Source of the DNA: Actinobacteria bacterium IMCC19121
GTDB lineage: Bacteria > Actinomycetota > Actinomycetes > Nanopelagicales > Nanopelagicaceae
DNA: 64,000 nucleotides
Assembly (NCBI GenBank): GCA_002284895.1
Contig: CP015605.1
Coordinates: forward strand, 1,240,001-1,304,000
Direction of reading: 5' to 3'
Shown here: in pieces, positions 16,310-25,602 of the stretch
How the letters are laid out: each line of letters starts with the position of its first letter
Numbering within the stretch: the stretch's first letter is position 1
Position numbers and translations under genes: made by a program
The notes under the pieces: generated by a model
What the model saw: only the letters and a program-made list of their open reading frames with translations
What the model was told of the DNA's origin: nothing
Database searches by the model: none

Positions 16310-17403
16310 TAGAAATCAACCTCAGCGGTGGCTTCATCGATAGCTGCGATCAGATCTGCATCTACCTCGATTGGCACAAAGTGAGCGCGAATCTTGGCTT
16401 CAATCTCATTAGCTAGATCTGGGTTATCGATAAGGAATGTGCGTGCATTTTCCTTGCCTTGACCCAACTGATCGGCCTCATATGTATACCAAGCGCCAGA
16501 TTTCTTCACGATTCCAACTTCAGCTCCAAGATCGATCAGTGAGCCTTCACGTGAAATACCTGTGCCGTAAATGATGTCGAACTCAGCTTGCTTAAATGGT
16601 GGAGCCATCTTGTTCTTAACAACCTTAACGCGAGTACGGTTACCGACTGCGTCCTGGCCATCTTTAAGAGTTTCAATACGACGGATATCCAAACGAACTG
16701 ATGCATAGAACTTGAGTGCTTTACCACCAGTAGTTGTTTCAGGTGAACCGAAGAAGACACCAATCTTTTCACGCAACTGGTTAATAAAGATTGCAGTTGT
16801 CTTTGATTGGTGAAGAGCGCCAGTAATTTTACGTAGAGCTTGTGACATAAGACGTGCTTGAAGACCCATATGAGAATCTCCCATTTCGCCTTCAATTTCA
16901 GCGCGTGGAACAAGTGCTGCAACTGAGTCAACGACAACTAGATCAAGTGCACCTGAACGAATTAGCATGTCCATAATTTCTAACGCTTGTTCACCTGTGT
17001 CTGGTTGTGAAACAAGAAGAGCATCAATATCAACACCGAGCTTCTTTGCATACTCTGCATCGAAAGCGTGCTCAGCATCGATGAATGCACAGATACCGCC
17101 TGCAGCTTGTGCGTTAGCGATTGCATGCAATGTAAGAGTTGTCTTACCTGAAGATTCTGGTCCGTAGATTTCAACGATGCGACCGCGAGGCAATCCACCA
17201 ATACCAAGAGCGATATCAAGTGCGATTGAACCAGTTGGAATTACTTCAACAATCTGGTTTTGACGATCTGACATCTTCATTACTGAGCCTTTTCCAAATT
17301 GACGTTCGATCTGGGCTAGGGCTGTATCGAGCGCTTTTTGGCGTTCGCTTGTAGCTTTTTCTTGTGCAGCTTCGTTAGCTTTATTACTTTTTTCAGTAGC
17401 CAC
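16309..17403 (-). CDS. recA: Recombinase RecA
   Basis: Strand-exchange protein and SOS co-protease. Walker A is GPESSGKTT (81-89), followed by [10 protein letters not shown], the L1 region and [25 protein letters not shown]. Length 364 with no intein. The start is GTG at 17403, with GAAAGGAAAG upstream. It has a long leader of about 140 bases from a LexA box at 17544-17559 and is followed directly by recX, as in other actinobacteria. Confidence 0.97.
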   Translation of the reverse strand: MATEKSNKANEAAQEKATSERQKALDTALAQIERQFGKGSVMKMSDRQNQIVEVIPTGSIALDIALGIGGLPRGRIVEIYGPESSGKTTLTLHAIANAQAAGGICAFIDAEHAFDAEYAKKLGVDIDALLVSQPDTGEQALEIMDMLIRSGALDLVVVDSVAALVPRAEIEGEMGDSHMGLQARLMSQALRKITGALHQSKTTAIFINQLREKIGVFFGSPETTTGGKALKFYASVRLDIRRIETLKDGQDAVGNRTRVKVVKNKMAPPFKQAEFDIIYGTGISREGSLIDLGAEVGIVKKSGAWYTYEADQLGQGKENARTFLIDNPDLANEIEAKIRAHFVPIEVDADLIAAIDEATAEVDF

Positions 17404-17421
17404 TTACTTTCCTTTCGATAG

Positions 17422-17437
17422 AACGTCGTGTGACGTT
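17422..17437 (-). repeat. Perfect hairpin in the recA leader
   Basis: AACGTC and GACGTT are separated by four bases, giving a perfect 6-bp stem ending about 8 bases before the recA ribosome-binding site. No T-run follows, so it is not a terminator. Confidence 0.5.
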
Positions 17438-17543
17438 TGGGTCTGGCCCAGAAGGTACGGAGACCTAACGACGGACCGCAGCGCTCGGGGGAAGAGCTGT
17501 GGGCGGAGGTTAGAACCGCTCTGGTTGTACTCGGATAGAATAT

Positions 17544-17559
17544 CCGAACATCTGTTCGA
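17544..17559. promoter_or_regulatory. LexA (SOS) box between recA and yaaA
   Basis: CCGAAC-ATCT-GTTCGA matches the actinobacterial SOS box TCGAAC-N4-GTTCGA at 11 of 12 defined positions. It sits 141 bases before recA (minus) and 68 bases before yaaA (plus), so it can control recA and perhaps both genes. LexA itself is not in the window. Confidence 0.85.
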
Positions 17560-17626
17560 AAGGTAGCAGGCGGCACTGACAAATATGAGCGTGTCGCCAG
17601 CACTCTGCAGCCCCATACTTACCCCC

Positions 17627-18175
17627 ATGCTCATCCTGCTTCCCCCCAGTGAGAAAAAGGCGGCAGAGCCAGGTCCAGCCATCACCGTCTATACCGGCGT
17701 GCTCTATCAAGGCCTGGGCTGGGCAACGCTGACTAAAGCTGCCCAAAATCGTGCCCAGAAATCAATTGCAATCATCTCGGCTAAGTACGGAGTTCTAAAA
17801 TGCCTTGATCCCATTGAGCCCTATAAGGAAAAAATCGATGCAGCTCACATGCGTGGACCAATCACCCAAGTACTAGATGCCATTGAAACTGATTTAGTTA
17901 TCGACTGTCGCTCTTCGACCTATCAAAGCGTTTGGACTCCCCCGGCGCACAAATGCGTGGAGATTAAAGTGTTCAGCAAAGTTGATGGCGTGAAGAAAGT
18001 CATTACTCATATGTCTAAAAAGACTCGCGGAGAAGTAACACGACTACTGCTGCTCTCCAAATCGGTTCCTACTAACCCCCAAGAATTAGCAGAGATTGTT
18101 TCAACAGAGTTTGAATGCGAACTCTTTGAATCCAATGGCAAAGAACCCTGGGTCCTAGAGGTTATTGCCCACTAG
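17627..18175 (+). CDS. yaaA: Peroxide-stress protein YaaA (DUF328)
   Basis: The MLILLPPSEKK start is the hallmark of YaaA, which lowers free iron and oxidative DNA damage under peroxide stress in E. coli. Other family lines are SAKYGVLKCLDPIEPYK and the C-terminal KKTRGEVTR. Length 182. The ATG at 17627 fits the family; the frame open to 17585 adds an unsupported leader. No ribosome-binding site; CATACT seven bases before the ATG could be a -10 box for a leaderless mRNA. Divergent from recA across a LexA box. The 3' end overlaps the next gene tail to tail by 14 bases. Confidence 0.88.
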   Translation: MLILLPPSEKKAAEPGPAITVYTGVLYQGLGWATLTKAAQNRAQKSIAIISAKYGVLKCLDPIEPYKEKIDAAHMRGPITQVLDAIETDLVIDCRSSTYQSVWTPPAHKCVEIKVFSKVDGVKKVITHMSKKTRGEVTRLLLLSKSVPTNPQELAEIVSTEFECELFESNGKEPWVLEVIAH

Positions 18176-18956
18176 TTTGGTTAATGATTTTTACCATCAG
18201 TTCCGGATAATCCCACATCGGCGCATGTCCACAATTATCAATAACAATCCATGAGGCATGCGCTGGTGCCAGCGAGCGCTCTTGTGAATGCGGATAAGGC
18301 AAAGTGTTATCAGTATCGCCAAAAAGAATTGTTACAGGAACGCTTTCTGGGATATGGGCCTCGAATCGTTTTCCTAACATTCCATCCCAGGCAGGGAAAT
18401 ATCCCGTCGCATGTCCCATTGCATATGCTGAGTCATAACAGATTTCATAACTGAACTCTTTCCATTTAGGACTCACGTTTGCATAGCCAATCTTGCGCAA
18501 CGCCATCACATGAAGTCCGACTTTGATGACAGGCCGTAACACTTTGGCCATGTAATAGGACCATGCTTCACTGGGTGTGCGCCCCGATGCTGGCTTTAAC
18601 CAAAGGCCGGCAGGGGCAAGGCCTGTGAGAGTTTTGATGCGTTGTGGTTGATCAGCTGCCATCTCAAGTGCAATCCATCCACCGAGTGAATTACCTGCAA
18701 CATGAAACTCTTTAACTCCATATTCGCGCTCTACTGTTTCAAAGATTGCACGGCCCAGAGACTTAGGGTCCATAGCTTGTCCCTTGTTATAGGCACTTTT
18801 GCCATGTCCTGGCAGATCCACAGTAATCACCCGAAAGCGCTGTGAGAGCGCAGGGATGATGGGCTTAAATGCCGTTGCAGCCGATCCCAGCCCGTGAATT
18901 AAAACTAAGGGTGGGTGCGATTGATCTGTCTGTGTCAGGGTTGTAACAAGGCTCAT
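18162..18956 (-). CDS. Alpha/beta hydrolase
   Basis: A 264-residue alpha/beta-fold hydrolase. The oxyanion-hole line LIHGLGSAATAF is near the N-terminus, the nucleophile Ser is in GNSLGGWIA, the acid Asp is probably in FGDTDNTLP, and the catalytic His is in NCGHAPMWDYPE. This matches esterases and C-C bond hydrolases of the family; the substrate is unknown. It follows the DUF3046 gene by two bases and may be the last gene of that operon. Confidence 0.82.
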   Translation of the reverse strand: MSLVTTLTQTDQSHPPLVLIHGLGSAATAFKPIIPALSQRFRVITVDLPGHGKSAYNKGQAMDPKSLGRAIFETVEREYGVKEFHVAGNSLGGWIALEMAADQPQRIKTLTGLAPAGLWLKPASGRTPSEAWSYYMAKVLRPVIKVGLHVMALRKIGYANVSPKWKEFSYEICYDSAYAMGHATGYFPAWDGMLGKRFEAHIPESVPVTILFGDTDNTLPYPHSQERSLAPAHASWIVIDNCGHAPMWDYPELMVKIINQTSGQ

Positions 18957-18958
18957 TG

Positions 18959-19153
18959 TTAGTACTTATGTTTTTCTGTCTCTTTAGGATGCGCCCTACA
19001 TACCGCTTTCCAAATCTCATCAGCCTCTAGGCCAGCAGCAAGGGCCTCATTAACGGTTTTGCTACCAAGTTCTGAGATGGCAATATCAGTGGGAAAGTGT
19101 GAATGCTCGCCAAATGAAAGCGCTAAACGCTCACGAAGATCAGAGATTCGCAC
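18959..19153 (-). CDS. DUF3046 small protein
   Basis: A 64-residue protein matching DUF3046, an actinobacterial family of unknown function normally coded close to recA-recX. The diagnostic part is ISELGSKTVNEALAAGLEADEIWKAVCRAH. The start is taken as GTG at 19153, inside the end of tetR (14-base overlap), because family members begin at this point ([14 protein letters not shown]). The longer frame to 19219 lies wholly inside tetR. Its steady presence beside recA hints at a DNA-repair link, but no function is established. Confidence 0.85.
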   Translation of the reverse strand: MRISDLRERLALSFGEHSHFPTDIAISELGSKTVNEALAAGLEADEIWKAVCRAHPKETEKHKY

Positions 19154-19664
19154 GGGCAATAAGAAACTCTGCTTGGAGCCTTGAATCTTCTGGTGTGAGA
19201 GGTTGAATTGCTTGGCCAATTAACCAGCGTGTGGCTAGGTCAGCCAAAATCTGTGAACCAAGAATCATTGCAAGGGCGTCATTGAACTGCATCCATAGTG
19301 GATGTTGGGTTGCTGCCATTACCTGAGTTAAAGGTGCTGGATCGCAAATTCGCATATTGGCAAGGGCGCCATCTGATGAGATTTGAGTTGATAAAACTTC
19401 TAGGGCGTCAGTGGGATTGGGTGCACTCTGGGCAATGCTTACTAACCTACGGATCTCTGAATCACAAAGGGCGGAAAGCACTGATTCTTTATCTCGGTAG
19501 TGATTATAGAGAGTTGCACGAGAAATCTGTGATGTGTCAGCGATTTCGATCATAGACATCTTGGCTAAGCCAACAATTGCAATTAAATTCTTAGCACCTT
19601 CAAGGATTGCACTTTGTGTGCGGCGATGTGTTGCAGCTTGTGGTGCGTATTTATTAAGCGGCAT
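19140..19664 (-). CDS. TetR-family regulator
   Basis: N-terminal helix-turn-helix (about residues 17-62; [26 protein letters not shown] is the recognition part) and a divergent C-terminal ligand domain. Length 174. It overlaps clgR upstream by 11 bases and DUF3046 downstream by 14, so it belongs to a cotranscribed chain. Its target and ligand cannot be read from the sequence. Confidence 0.85.
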   Translation of the reverse strand: MPLNKYAPQAATHRRTQSAILEGAKNLIAIVGLAKMSMIEIADTSQISRATLYNHYRDKESVLSALCDSEIRRLVSIAQSAPNPTDALEVLSTQISSDGALANMRICDPAPLTQVMAATQHPLWMQFNDALAMILGSQILADLATRWLIGQAIQPLTPEDSRLQAEFLIARANL

Positions 19665-19920
19665 CGACGACAGTAAGAGTGACGCTCTCGCGGCTCTTTA
19701 ACTCAAGTGCTACATCATTGAAAACACCAGAAAGAGAAAGACCTAGAGCTACACAAATTGCGTTAAGGAGTTCAGATGATGCTTCTTTTTGTCCACGTTC
19801 TACTTCTGATAAGTAACCCAGTGAAACACGGGCATCACGTGCAACATCGCGCAATGTGCGATTTTGTGATGTGCGGGCAGCGCGAAGTGTGAGACCAACT
19901 GCTTCACGAACTAGAACCAC
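19654..19920 (-). CDS. clgR: ClgR-type helix-turn-helix regulator
   Basis: An XRE-type protein of 88 residues with the ClgR core ([40 protein letters not shown]). In actinobacteria ClgR activates clpP, clpC and related protease genes. The GTG at 19920 is chosen because GGAGGTGG lies just upstream; the open frame to 20058 runs into cinA. The protein ends in Ala-Ala, resembling C-terminal signals through which ClgR-type regulators are removed by Clp proteases. Next to cinA, as in many relatives. Confidence 0.88.
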   Translation of the reverse strand: MVLVREAVGLTLRAARTSQNRTLRDVARDARVSLGYLSEVERGQKEASSELLNAICVALGLSLSGVFNDVALELKSRESVTLTVVDAA

Positions 19921-19936
19921 GGGCCCACCTCCTTTT

Positions 19937-20428
19937 TTACGCTCGGTGTCTAAGGATACGCGCAAAGGTGGCAATGGCGCTTGCTGTAGCTGCGTTTCGC
20001 ACAGATTCTCGCTCACCAGATAAGGATAATTCGATGCTCTGACATACAGGCCCGGCAATTGCTACCCACACCATGCCCACTGGGTGTCCATCTAATGGGT
20101 TAGGTCCAGCAACTCCTGTTGTGCCAATGGCCCACGTTGTTCCAAAAGATTTCAGTGCACCTTGCGCCATTGCAACTGCAACTTCTTCACTGACCGAGGT
20201 GTGCTCGGTGATAATTGCTGGATCAACGCCTAAGTGCGAAATCTTTATTTCATCACGATAAGCAGTCGTGCTACCCACAAAAACATCAGAAGCACCAGCG
20301 ATTGTGACAATGGCAGAGCTAACTGCTCCTGCAGTTAAGGATTCAGCAGTACTAAGAGTTTCACCACGAGCACGTAAGTCATCAACTACTTGCGCCGCAA
20401 GGCTGATGATCTCGGCAGGCAGTGCCAT
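19937..20428 (-). CDS. cinA: CinA-family nicotinamide-nucleotide amidase
   Basis: A single-domain CinA C-terminal protein (163 residues). The family lines are [22 protein letters not shown] and [23 protein letters not shown]. This domain deamidates nicotinamide mononucleotide to nicotinate mononucleotide, recycling NAD (PncC activity). The N-terminal COG1058 domain found in longer CinA proteins is absent. Twelve bases after pgsA and 16 before clgR, in the same transcript. Confidence 0.88.
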   Translation of the reverse strand: MALPAEIISLAAQVVDDLRARGETLSTAESLTAGAVSSAIVTIAGASDVFVGSTTAYRDEIKISHLGVDPAIITEHTSVSEEVAVAMAQGALKSFGTTWAIGTTGVAGPNPLDGHPVGMVWVAIAGPVCQSIELSLSGERESVRNAATASAIATFARILRHRA

Positions 20429-20440
20429 GTGGTTGTGTTC

Positions 20441-20983
20441 CTAACTCTTAGTAAACACTGATTTTACATAGTATGCGCCAGTAACGATAGTCAGAGCCAC
20501 TGCTATATACATAAATCCATCACGGAACCAGTAGAGCGAGGAGCTCAAAGGCAAGACGTAGAAGCCCACTCCAAAGTTTTGCATGGTGGCCTTGATCTTG
20601 CCACCCTTATTGGCGGCAATGACTCCGCGATTGAGAATCATCAAACGAAAAACCGTAATTCCTATTTCGCGAGCCAAGATAACAATCGTGATCCACCATG
20701 GCATGCGCCCAAGAATTGAAAGGGAAATCATGGCAGTGCCAATCATGACCTTGTCGGCAACTGGATCTAGAAACTTTCCAAACTCTGTAATGGTGTTTCG
20801 ACTACGTGCCAAATTGCCATCCAGAATATCGCTCATTCCAAGGATGAAAAACACACACCAAGAAATGTATTGCCACGTTGGATCATCTCCACCATTTTTA
20901 AAAAGTGTGTACGCACCTACTGGCACCAGCAGCAATCGCATAACGGTTATAAAGTTAGGAGTCACAAATCCTGGCAACTTCAT
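20441..20983 (-). CDS. pgsA: CDP-diacylglycerol--glycerol-3-phosphate 3-phosphatidyltransferase
   Basis: Membrane enzyme making phosphatidylglycerol phosphate. The CDP-alcohol phosphotransferase signature is complete: [18 protein letters not shown] followed by KFLDPVADK. About four to five membrane helices; 180 residues. The ATG overlaps the rimO stop (ATGA). The order rimO-pgsA-cinA-clgR is conserved in actinobacteria. Confidence 0.92.
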   Translation of the reverse strand: MKLPGFVTPNFITVMRLLLVPVGAYTLFKNGGDDPTWQYISWCVFFILGMSDILDGNLARSRNTITEFGKFLDPVADKVMIGTAMISLSILGRMPWWITIVILAREIGITVFRLMILNRGVIAANKGGKIKATMQNFGVGFYVLPLSSSLYWFRDGFMYIAVALTIVTGAYYVKSVFTKS

Positions 20984-22335
20984 AGAGGCTTTGCCACCAA
21001 ATCAGCGCCCATTGAATCAATCACCACAGCATCAACATACTGCCCAGCCGCAAAATTAGTTCCGATAAAAGTGGTACTTCCATCTACTTCTGGACCTTGA
21101 TGAGCTGCACGGCCTTCTTGTAGTTCGGCATCTTCGATCAACACGCGAATAGTTTCACCGATGCGAGCCTGTGCGCGCAATGAAACCATTTCATCGGCCA
21201 AGGAAGACAATGTCTCCACGCGCTGAGCAATCACTTCTTCATCGATTTTTCCATCAATCTTTAGCGCTTCAGTGTTATCTTCATCAGAATAACCAAAGAT
21301 TCCAACAGCATCTAACTTAGCTTCAGTAATAAATCTAGCAAGCTCATCAAAGTCTTCTTGAGTTTCTCCTGGAAAGCCAACAATAAAATTAGATCGAATT
21401 CCAGCCTCTGGAGATAAGACGCGGATCTGATTGATTAAATGCAGGAACTTTTCATTATCGCCAAAGCGGCGCATGCGGCGCAGAACTGTTGGCGATGAGT
21501 GCTGGAAAGATAAATCAAAATAAGGAACTGTCTTTGGCGTTGCAATCATGGCCTGAATCAGAGTTGGGCGCATCTCTGCGGGTTGTAGGTATGAAAGGCG
21601 AACCCGCTCAACTCCTTCGATGGCTGCAATCTCTGGAAGAATCTTCTCCATTAATTGCAGATCACCTAAATCTTTTCCATAAGAAGTTGTATTTTCACTG
21701 ACTAAAAACAGCTCTGTTACTCCGTTTGCAACTAACCAACGTGCCTCATCCAAGATTTCATGTGGGCGGCGTGAGATGAAAGAACCTCTAAAGTATGGAA
21801 TCGCACAGAAGGAACAACGGCGATCACAGCCAGATGCAATCTTTAATGGTGCCCAAGGCGCATCGCCTAAGCGCTTGCGGGAAAATTCAGAACTTTCACG
21901 AGTTTCAGCGCGATCTGCTGGAGCAATAGGCAAGAGAGCGCGACGATCTCGCGGGATATGAGGCGCATGCGAATTACCTGCAACGATTGACTGCAAACGC
22001 GCAGAGATATCTTGATAGTCATCAAAGCTCAATATTGCATCAGTATCTGGGAGTGCCTCGGCTAATTCATTTCCATAACGCTCAGCCATACACCCCACTG
22101 CAACAACTGCGCGTGTTTGACCATGACCTTTGAGTGAGTTTGCCTCTAGCAGAGCATCAATTGAATCCTTTTTAGCTGATTCAATAAAACCACATGTGTT
22201 AACTAATGCAACTTCGGCTGATTCAACATCATCAACTAGCGTCCAACCATCAGCTGCTAAACGACCAGCCATCTCTTCTGAATCAACTTCATTTCGTGAG
22301 CACCCTAAAGTGACGACTGCTACGGTGCGCTTCAT
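20980..22335 (-). CDS. rimO: Ribosomal protein S12 methylthiotransferase RimO
   Basis: Radical-SAM enzyme that methylthiolates an aspartate of ribosomal protein S12. The N-terminal domain has [12 protein letters not shown] and [10 protein letters not shown] (second 4Fe-4S cluster). The radical-SAM cluster is [13 protein letters not shown]-like domain ends the protein. Length 451. TAAGAT lies 7 bases before the ATG with no ribosome-binding site, suggesting a leaderless transcript. Confidence 0.94.
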   Translation of the reverse strand: MKRTVAVVTLGCSRNEVDSEEMAGRLAADGWTLVDDVESAEVALVNTCGFIESAKKDSIDALLEANSLKGHGQTRAVVAVGCMAERYGNELAEALPDTDAILSFDDYQDISARLQSIVAGNSHAPHIPRDRRALLPIAPADRAETRESSEFSRKRLGDAPWAPLKIASGCDRRCSFCAIPYFRGSFISRRPHEILDEARWLVANGVTELFLVSENTTSYGKDLGDLQLMEKILPEIAAIEGVERVRLSYLQPAEMRPTLIQAMIATPKTVPYFDLSFQHSSPTVLRRMRRFGDNEKFLHLINQIRVLSPEAGIRSNFIVGFPGETQEDFDELARFITEAKLDAVGIFGYSDEDNTEALKIDGKIDEEVIAQRVETLSSLADEMVSLRAQARIGETIRVLIEDAELQEGRAAHQGPEVDGSTTFIGTNFAAGQYVDAVVIDSMGADLVAKPL

Positions 22336-22342
22336 TTGGCAA

Positions 22343-22348
22343 ATCTTA
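22343..22348 (-). promoter_or_regulatory. Probable -10 box for a leaderless rimO transcript
   Basis: TAAGAT on the minus strand ends 7 bases before the rimO ATG; no Shine-Dalgarno sequence is present in the 18-base spacer after the upstream gene. No clear -35 box. Confidence 0.4.
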
Positions 22349-22353
22349 GCGTG

Positions 22354-23100
22354 TTATGAATCGACTCCATACGACACGCTAACTACCTCACCATCGATGC
22401 CTATTGATGGAACTTTCTTGCCATTTACTTTCAGATCTACTCCCCCAGCATTTCCAACCTTGAGATTGAGTTGTGAATCTGAGGAAAATGTCTTCGCTTG
22501 TCCACGTGGTATTTGCCCACTAAATAAGGTTCGACCAGCTGCATCTGAAACAAAGAGCCATGACTTTGCTCGTGCTGCATCGATTACAACTTCAACACCA
22601 GTTCCTGTGGAGAAAGTACTTTGTGCAGAAGGCTCTGCCTCTGGTGATTCACTTTGAGTTTCGGTTGCTGAAGGTGTTGCACTAGCCGATGGCTTAGCAC
22701 TCACTACATCAGTTGAGGTCGTATTGGAAATTATTACTTGAGCAACACCAACCACAAAAAGGGAAACCACTGAAATCATCACAAGTACTTTCCAAGAGAT
22801 CTTGCGTGCTTCCTCAGGTTGGCGCATGACACTTGTTTCAACAAGCAAATCCTGCATCGAGCGGACTTCACCGCCCTGCTCTTCTTCATAGAGGCGGATG
22901 AACTCTTTTTGATCAGCTCTTAGTGCAGTTGCAATATTTCTAATATGTCCGCGTGCATAGGTTTCACCGCCGCAATGAGAGAAATCATCTTTCTCTATTT
23001 CACTCAAGACATTTATGCGAATATTTGTTTTGGCAGCCAAATCTTCAAGTGAAAGGCCCGCGTCTTTACGCGCCTTAGCAATTAAAGAGCCTAGTGACAT
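22354..23100 (-). CDS. RodZ-like membrane protein with N-terminal helix-turn-helix
   Basis: Residues 1-70 form an XRE helix-turn-helix (LSLEDLAAKTNIRINVLSEIEKDDF), residues about 101-125 one membrane helix, then a Ser/Thr/Pro/Glu-rich linker and a C-terminal DUF4115-like beta domain (SWLFVSDAAGRTLFSGQIPRGQAKTF). This is the RodZ layout, which links MreB to the cell wall in rods; in actinobacteria without mreB the role is less clear. Length 248. It sits between ftsK and rimO, a conserved spot. Confidence 0.82.
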   Translation of the reverse strand: MSLGSLIAKARKDAGLSLEDLAAKTNIRINVLSEIEKDDFSHCGGETYARGHIRNIATALRADQKEFIRLYEEEQGGEVRSMQDLLVETSVMRQPEEARKISWKVLVMISVVSLFVVGVAQVIISNTTSTDVVSAKPSASATPSATETQSESPEAEPSAQSTFSTGTGVEVVIDAARAKSWLFVSDAAGRTLFSGQIPRGQAKTFSSDSQLNLKVGNAGGVDLKVNGKKVPSIGIDGEVVSVSYGVDS

Positions 23101-23140
23101 CGTTGCTGGTCCTTAAGGGAAATTACTTCTGCCGATGAGA

Positions 23141-23161
23141 GCCCAAGTCTAGAACCTGGGC
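23141..23161 (-). repeat. Hairpin between ftsK and the RodZ-like gene
   Basis: GCCCAGG and CTTGGGC pair over 7 bp (one G-U) around a 7-base loop. No T-run follows, so it is a leader hairpin or processing site rather than a terminator. It lies 41 bases before the RodZ-like ATG. Nothing else stands out in the 132-base spacer. Confidence 0.4.
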
Positions 23162-23232
23162 AAGCCCTATGACTAGAGAGTGGAGTGAGAACAGGGGGTG
23201 AATTGCGTGCTAACCCCTCGTAAAATCTTGCG

Positions 23233-25560
23233 CTAGTAATCCCTCAACGTTGCAATTACCGAATCCAGTTCATCAGGCTTCACTAGAACGGTTCTGGCCT
23301 TGGAACCTTCAGATGGTCCAACAATTCCTCGGGACTCCATCAGATCCATCAGGCGTCCAGCTTTAGCAAATCCAACACGAAGTTTTCTTTGCAACATTGA
23401 AGTTGAACCAAACTGAGTTCCAACAACTAATTCAACTGCTTGGAGCAAAATGTCGAGGTCATCTCCAATTTCTTTATCGACCATCTTTGGGTGAGATTGC
23501 ACAGCAGTAACATCATCGCGATAGCGTGGTTTTAACTGCTTCTTTACGTGGTTTGTAACTGCTTCAATTTCACGCTCTGAAACATATGCACCTTGGATGC
23601 GAACCGCGCGACTTGCACCCATGGGAATAAAGAGTCCATCGCCCTGCCCAACTAGTTTTTCAGCACCTGGGCTATCTAAAATAACTCGGCTATCTGCTAA
23701 AGAACTCGTTGCAAATGAGAGTCTGGACGGAACGTTTGCCTTAATTAATCCTGTAACAACATCCACAGATGGGCGCTGTGTTGCAAGAACTAAGTGAATA
23801 CCAGCAGATCGTGCCAGCTGGGTAATGCGCACAACAGACTCTTCTACTTCCTTTGCTGCCACAATCATCAAATCTGCAAGCTCATCAATGATGACTAATA
23901 GGTATGGATATGGCTCAACTGTGCGATCACTTCCAGGAGGAACGGTTACCTTGCCAGCCCGTACAGCTTTATTGAAATCATCGATATGTCTAAAGCCAAA
24001 TGTTGAAAGGTCTTCATAACGCAAATCCATCTCGCGCACTACCCATGTCAGGGCATCTGCAGCCTTTTTAGGATTAGTAATAATTGGTGTAATTAAATGT
24101 GGGATACCTTCATAGGCAGTTAGCTCAACGCGCTTGGGATCGATGAGAACAAGGCGAACTTCATCAGGTGTTGCACGCACCAAAATTGAGGTAATCATGG
24201 AGTTAATCATGGAAGATTTACCGGCACCTGTTGCACCGGCAACTAATAGGTGAGGCATTTTTGCAAGATTTGCACAGACAAAGTTGCCTTCAACATCTTT
24301 ACCAAGTGCGACCAACATGGGGTGGTGATCTTGGCCAGCAACTGATGAGCGCAAAACATCACCCAAAGCCACGATTTCACGATCAACATTTGGAATTTCA
24401 ATTCCAACTGCAGATTTTCCTGGAATTGGCGAAAGGATTCGCACGTCACTGCTTGCAACTGCATAGGAAATATTCTTAGCAAGAGCGGTAATGCGCTCTA
24501 CTTTGACCGCATTTCCCAGCTCCACTTCATAGCGTGTAACCGTTGGACCGCGCATAAAGCCTGTTACTTGGGCATCAATTTCAAATTGTGCAAAGACTTC
24601 AGTAAGGGCTGCAACTACTAAATCATTGGCCTTGCTCTTTGCCTTTGCTGCAGGTCCCGTGCGCAGAAGATCGGCAGGTGGCAGTTCATACATTGAATCA
24701 GGGGTAAGTAGTAGTTGTTCAGGTCGCTTGGTAACCGTTTCTGGGGTTACTACGGGAGAGATAGGAATAGGAACAGTGAACTCTTCATCAAAGCTCTCTT
24801 CATCTAACTCTTCTTCATCTTCTTCCACCGGTTCATTCCAGGCGGCAACGATAGGAGTTTCAAAAGGTGGGGTGTCTGTGATTTCAAAATCTTCAACTTT
24901 TATCGGGCGCTCAGGTCGCTTAGACCATAACCAACTAGCACTAGAGGTAAAGCGATCTAGAACTTGTGAAACTGGTGTGGCAGTAACAACGAGCAAACCA
25001 AAGATGAAAACAATAATTAAGACTGGATAAGTAAGTACTGAGGTCATGAGTGAAACCAATGGTGTGGTTACTGCATAACCAATCCAGCCGCCACCTTCGC
25101 GCATTGCAGTGGCTCCTGTACCAATAGAGCCATTGAGCAAATGTGAAATGCCTGTTGATGAGAGCAGTAGCGCTAATGTGCCAACTACAACTCGCCCAAT
25201 AGCGGCCTTATCTTCTGGAGTTCTAAATAGTTTAAAAGCAAAATAAATCAAGACAAGTGGCGTGATAAAACCGATGCGTCCAAAGCCACCGTACACAAAG
25301 GCATAAACTGCGCGACCAACAATATTGTCGGCATGAAACCATGTGCCGGCTGTAGCAACGAGTGCAAGAATGAGAATGAGAAATGCAATTCCATCGCGTT
25401 GATGTGCTGGATCTAAATCACGAGCACCACGAGCTATAAATCGAACTGAGTTTCCAAGAATTTTTGCAATAAATCGCCAGATTGCAGCTAAGCCTCTTCC
25501 GAGCGCGCCACCTACTGCGCCGCTTTTGGATTTAGATTTCTTCTTAGCCACACTCCTCAT
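23233..25560 (-). CDS. ftsK: DNA translocase FtsK/SpoIIIE
   Basis: Septal DNA pump that clears chromosome ends at division. Four membrane helices (about 57-75, 96-112, 123-145, 172-195), an acidic linker (EEDEEELDEESFDEE, about 246-260), alpha/beta motor with Walker A GATGAGKSS (442-450) and LLVIIDELADLM, and a C-terminal gamma winged helix that reads KOPS/SRS sites. Length 775. A Lys/Ser-rich N-terminus precedes the first helix. The start may be ATG 25560 or GTG 25551; GAGGAG abuts the latter too closely, so the ATG is kept. Confidence 0.94.
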   Translation of the reverse strand: MRSVAKKKSKSKSGAVGGALGRGLAAIWRFIAKILGNSVRFIARGARDLDPAHQRDGIAFLILILALVATAGTWFHADNIVGRAVYAFVYGGFGRIGFITPLVLIYFAFKLFRTPEDKAAIGRVVVGTLALLLSSTGISHLLNGSIGTGATAMREGGGWIGYAVTTPLVSLMTSVLTYPVLIIVFIFGLLVVTATPVSQVLDRFTSSASWLWSKRPERPIKVEDFEITDTPPFETPIVAAWNEPVEEDEEELDEESFDEEFTVPIPISPVVTPETVTKRPEQLLLTPDSMYELPPADLLRTGPAAKAKSKANDLVVAALTEVFAQFEIDAQVTGFMRGPTVTRYEVELGNAVKVERITALAKNISYAVASSDVRILSPIPGKSAVGIEIPNVDREIVALGDVLRSSVAGQDHHPMLVALGKDVEGNFVCANLAKMPHLLVAGATGAGKSSMINSMITSILVRATPDEVRLVLIDPKRVELTAYEGIPHLITPIITNPKKAADALTWVVREMDLRYEDLSTFGFRHIDDFNKAVRAGKVTVPPGSDRTVEPYPYLLVIIDELADLMIVAAKEVEESVVRITQLARSAGIHLVLATQRPSVDVVTGLIKANVPSRLSFATSSLADSRVILDSPGAEKLVGQGDGLFIPMGASRAVRIQGAYVSEREIEAVTNHVKKQLKPRYRDDVTAVQSHPKMVDKEIGDDLDILLQAVELVVGTQFGSTSMLQRKLRVGFAKAGRLMDLMESRGIVGPSEGSKARTVLVKPDELDSVIATLRDY

Positions 25561-25602
25561 CGTAAAGGAAGAGTAATTTCTTAGCGCCTAGGCGCGCCGT
25601 TC

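Noticed and set aside
18959-19219. 86-residue start for the DUF3046 gene
   Set aside because: The first 22 residues lie inside tetR and have no family match; the GTG at 19153 fits known DUF3046 proteins.
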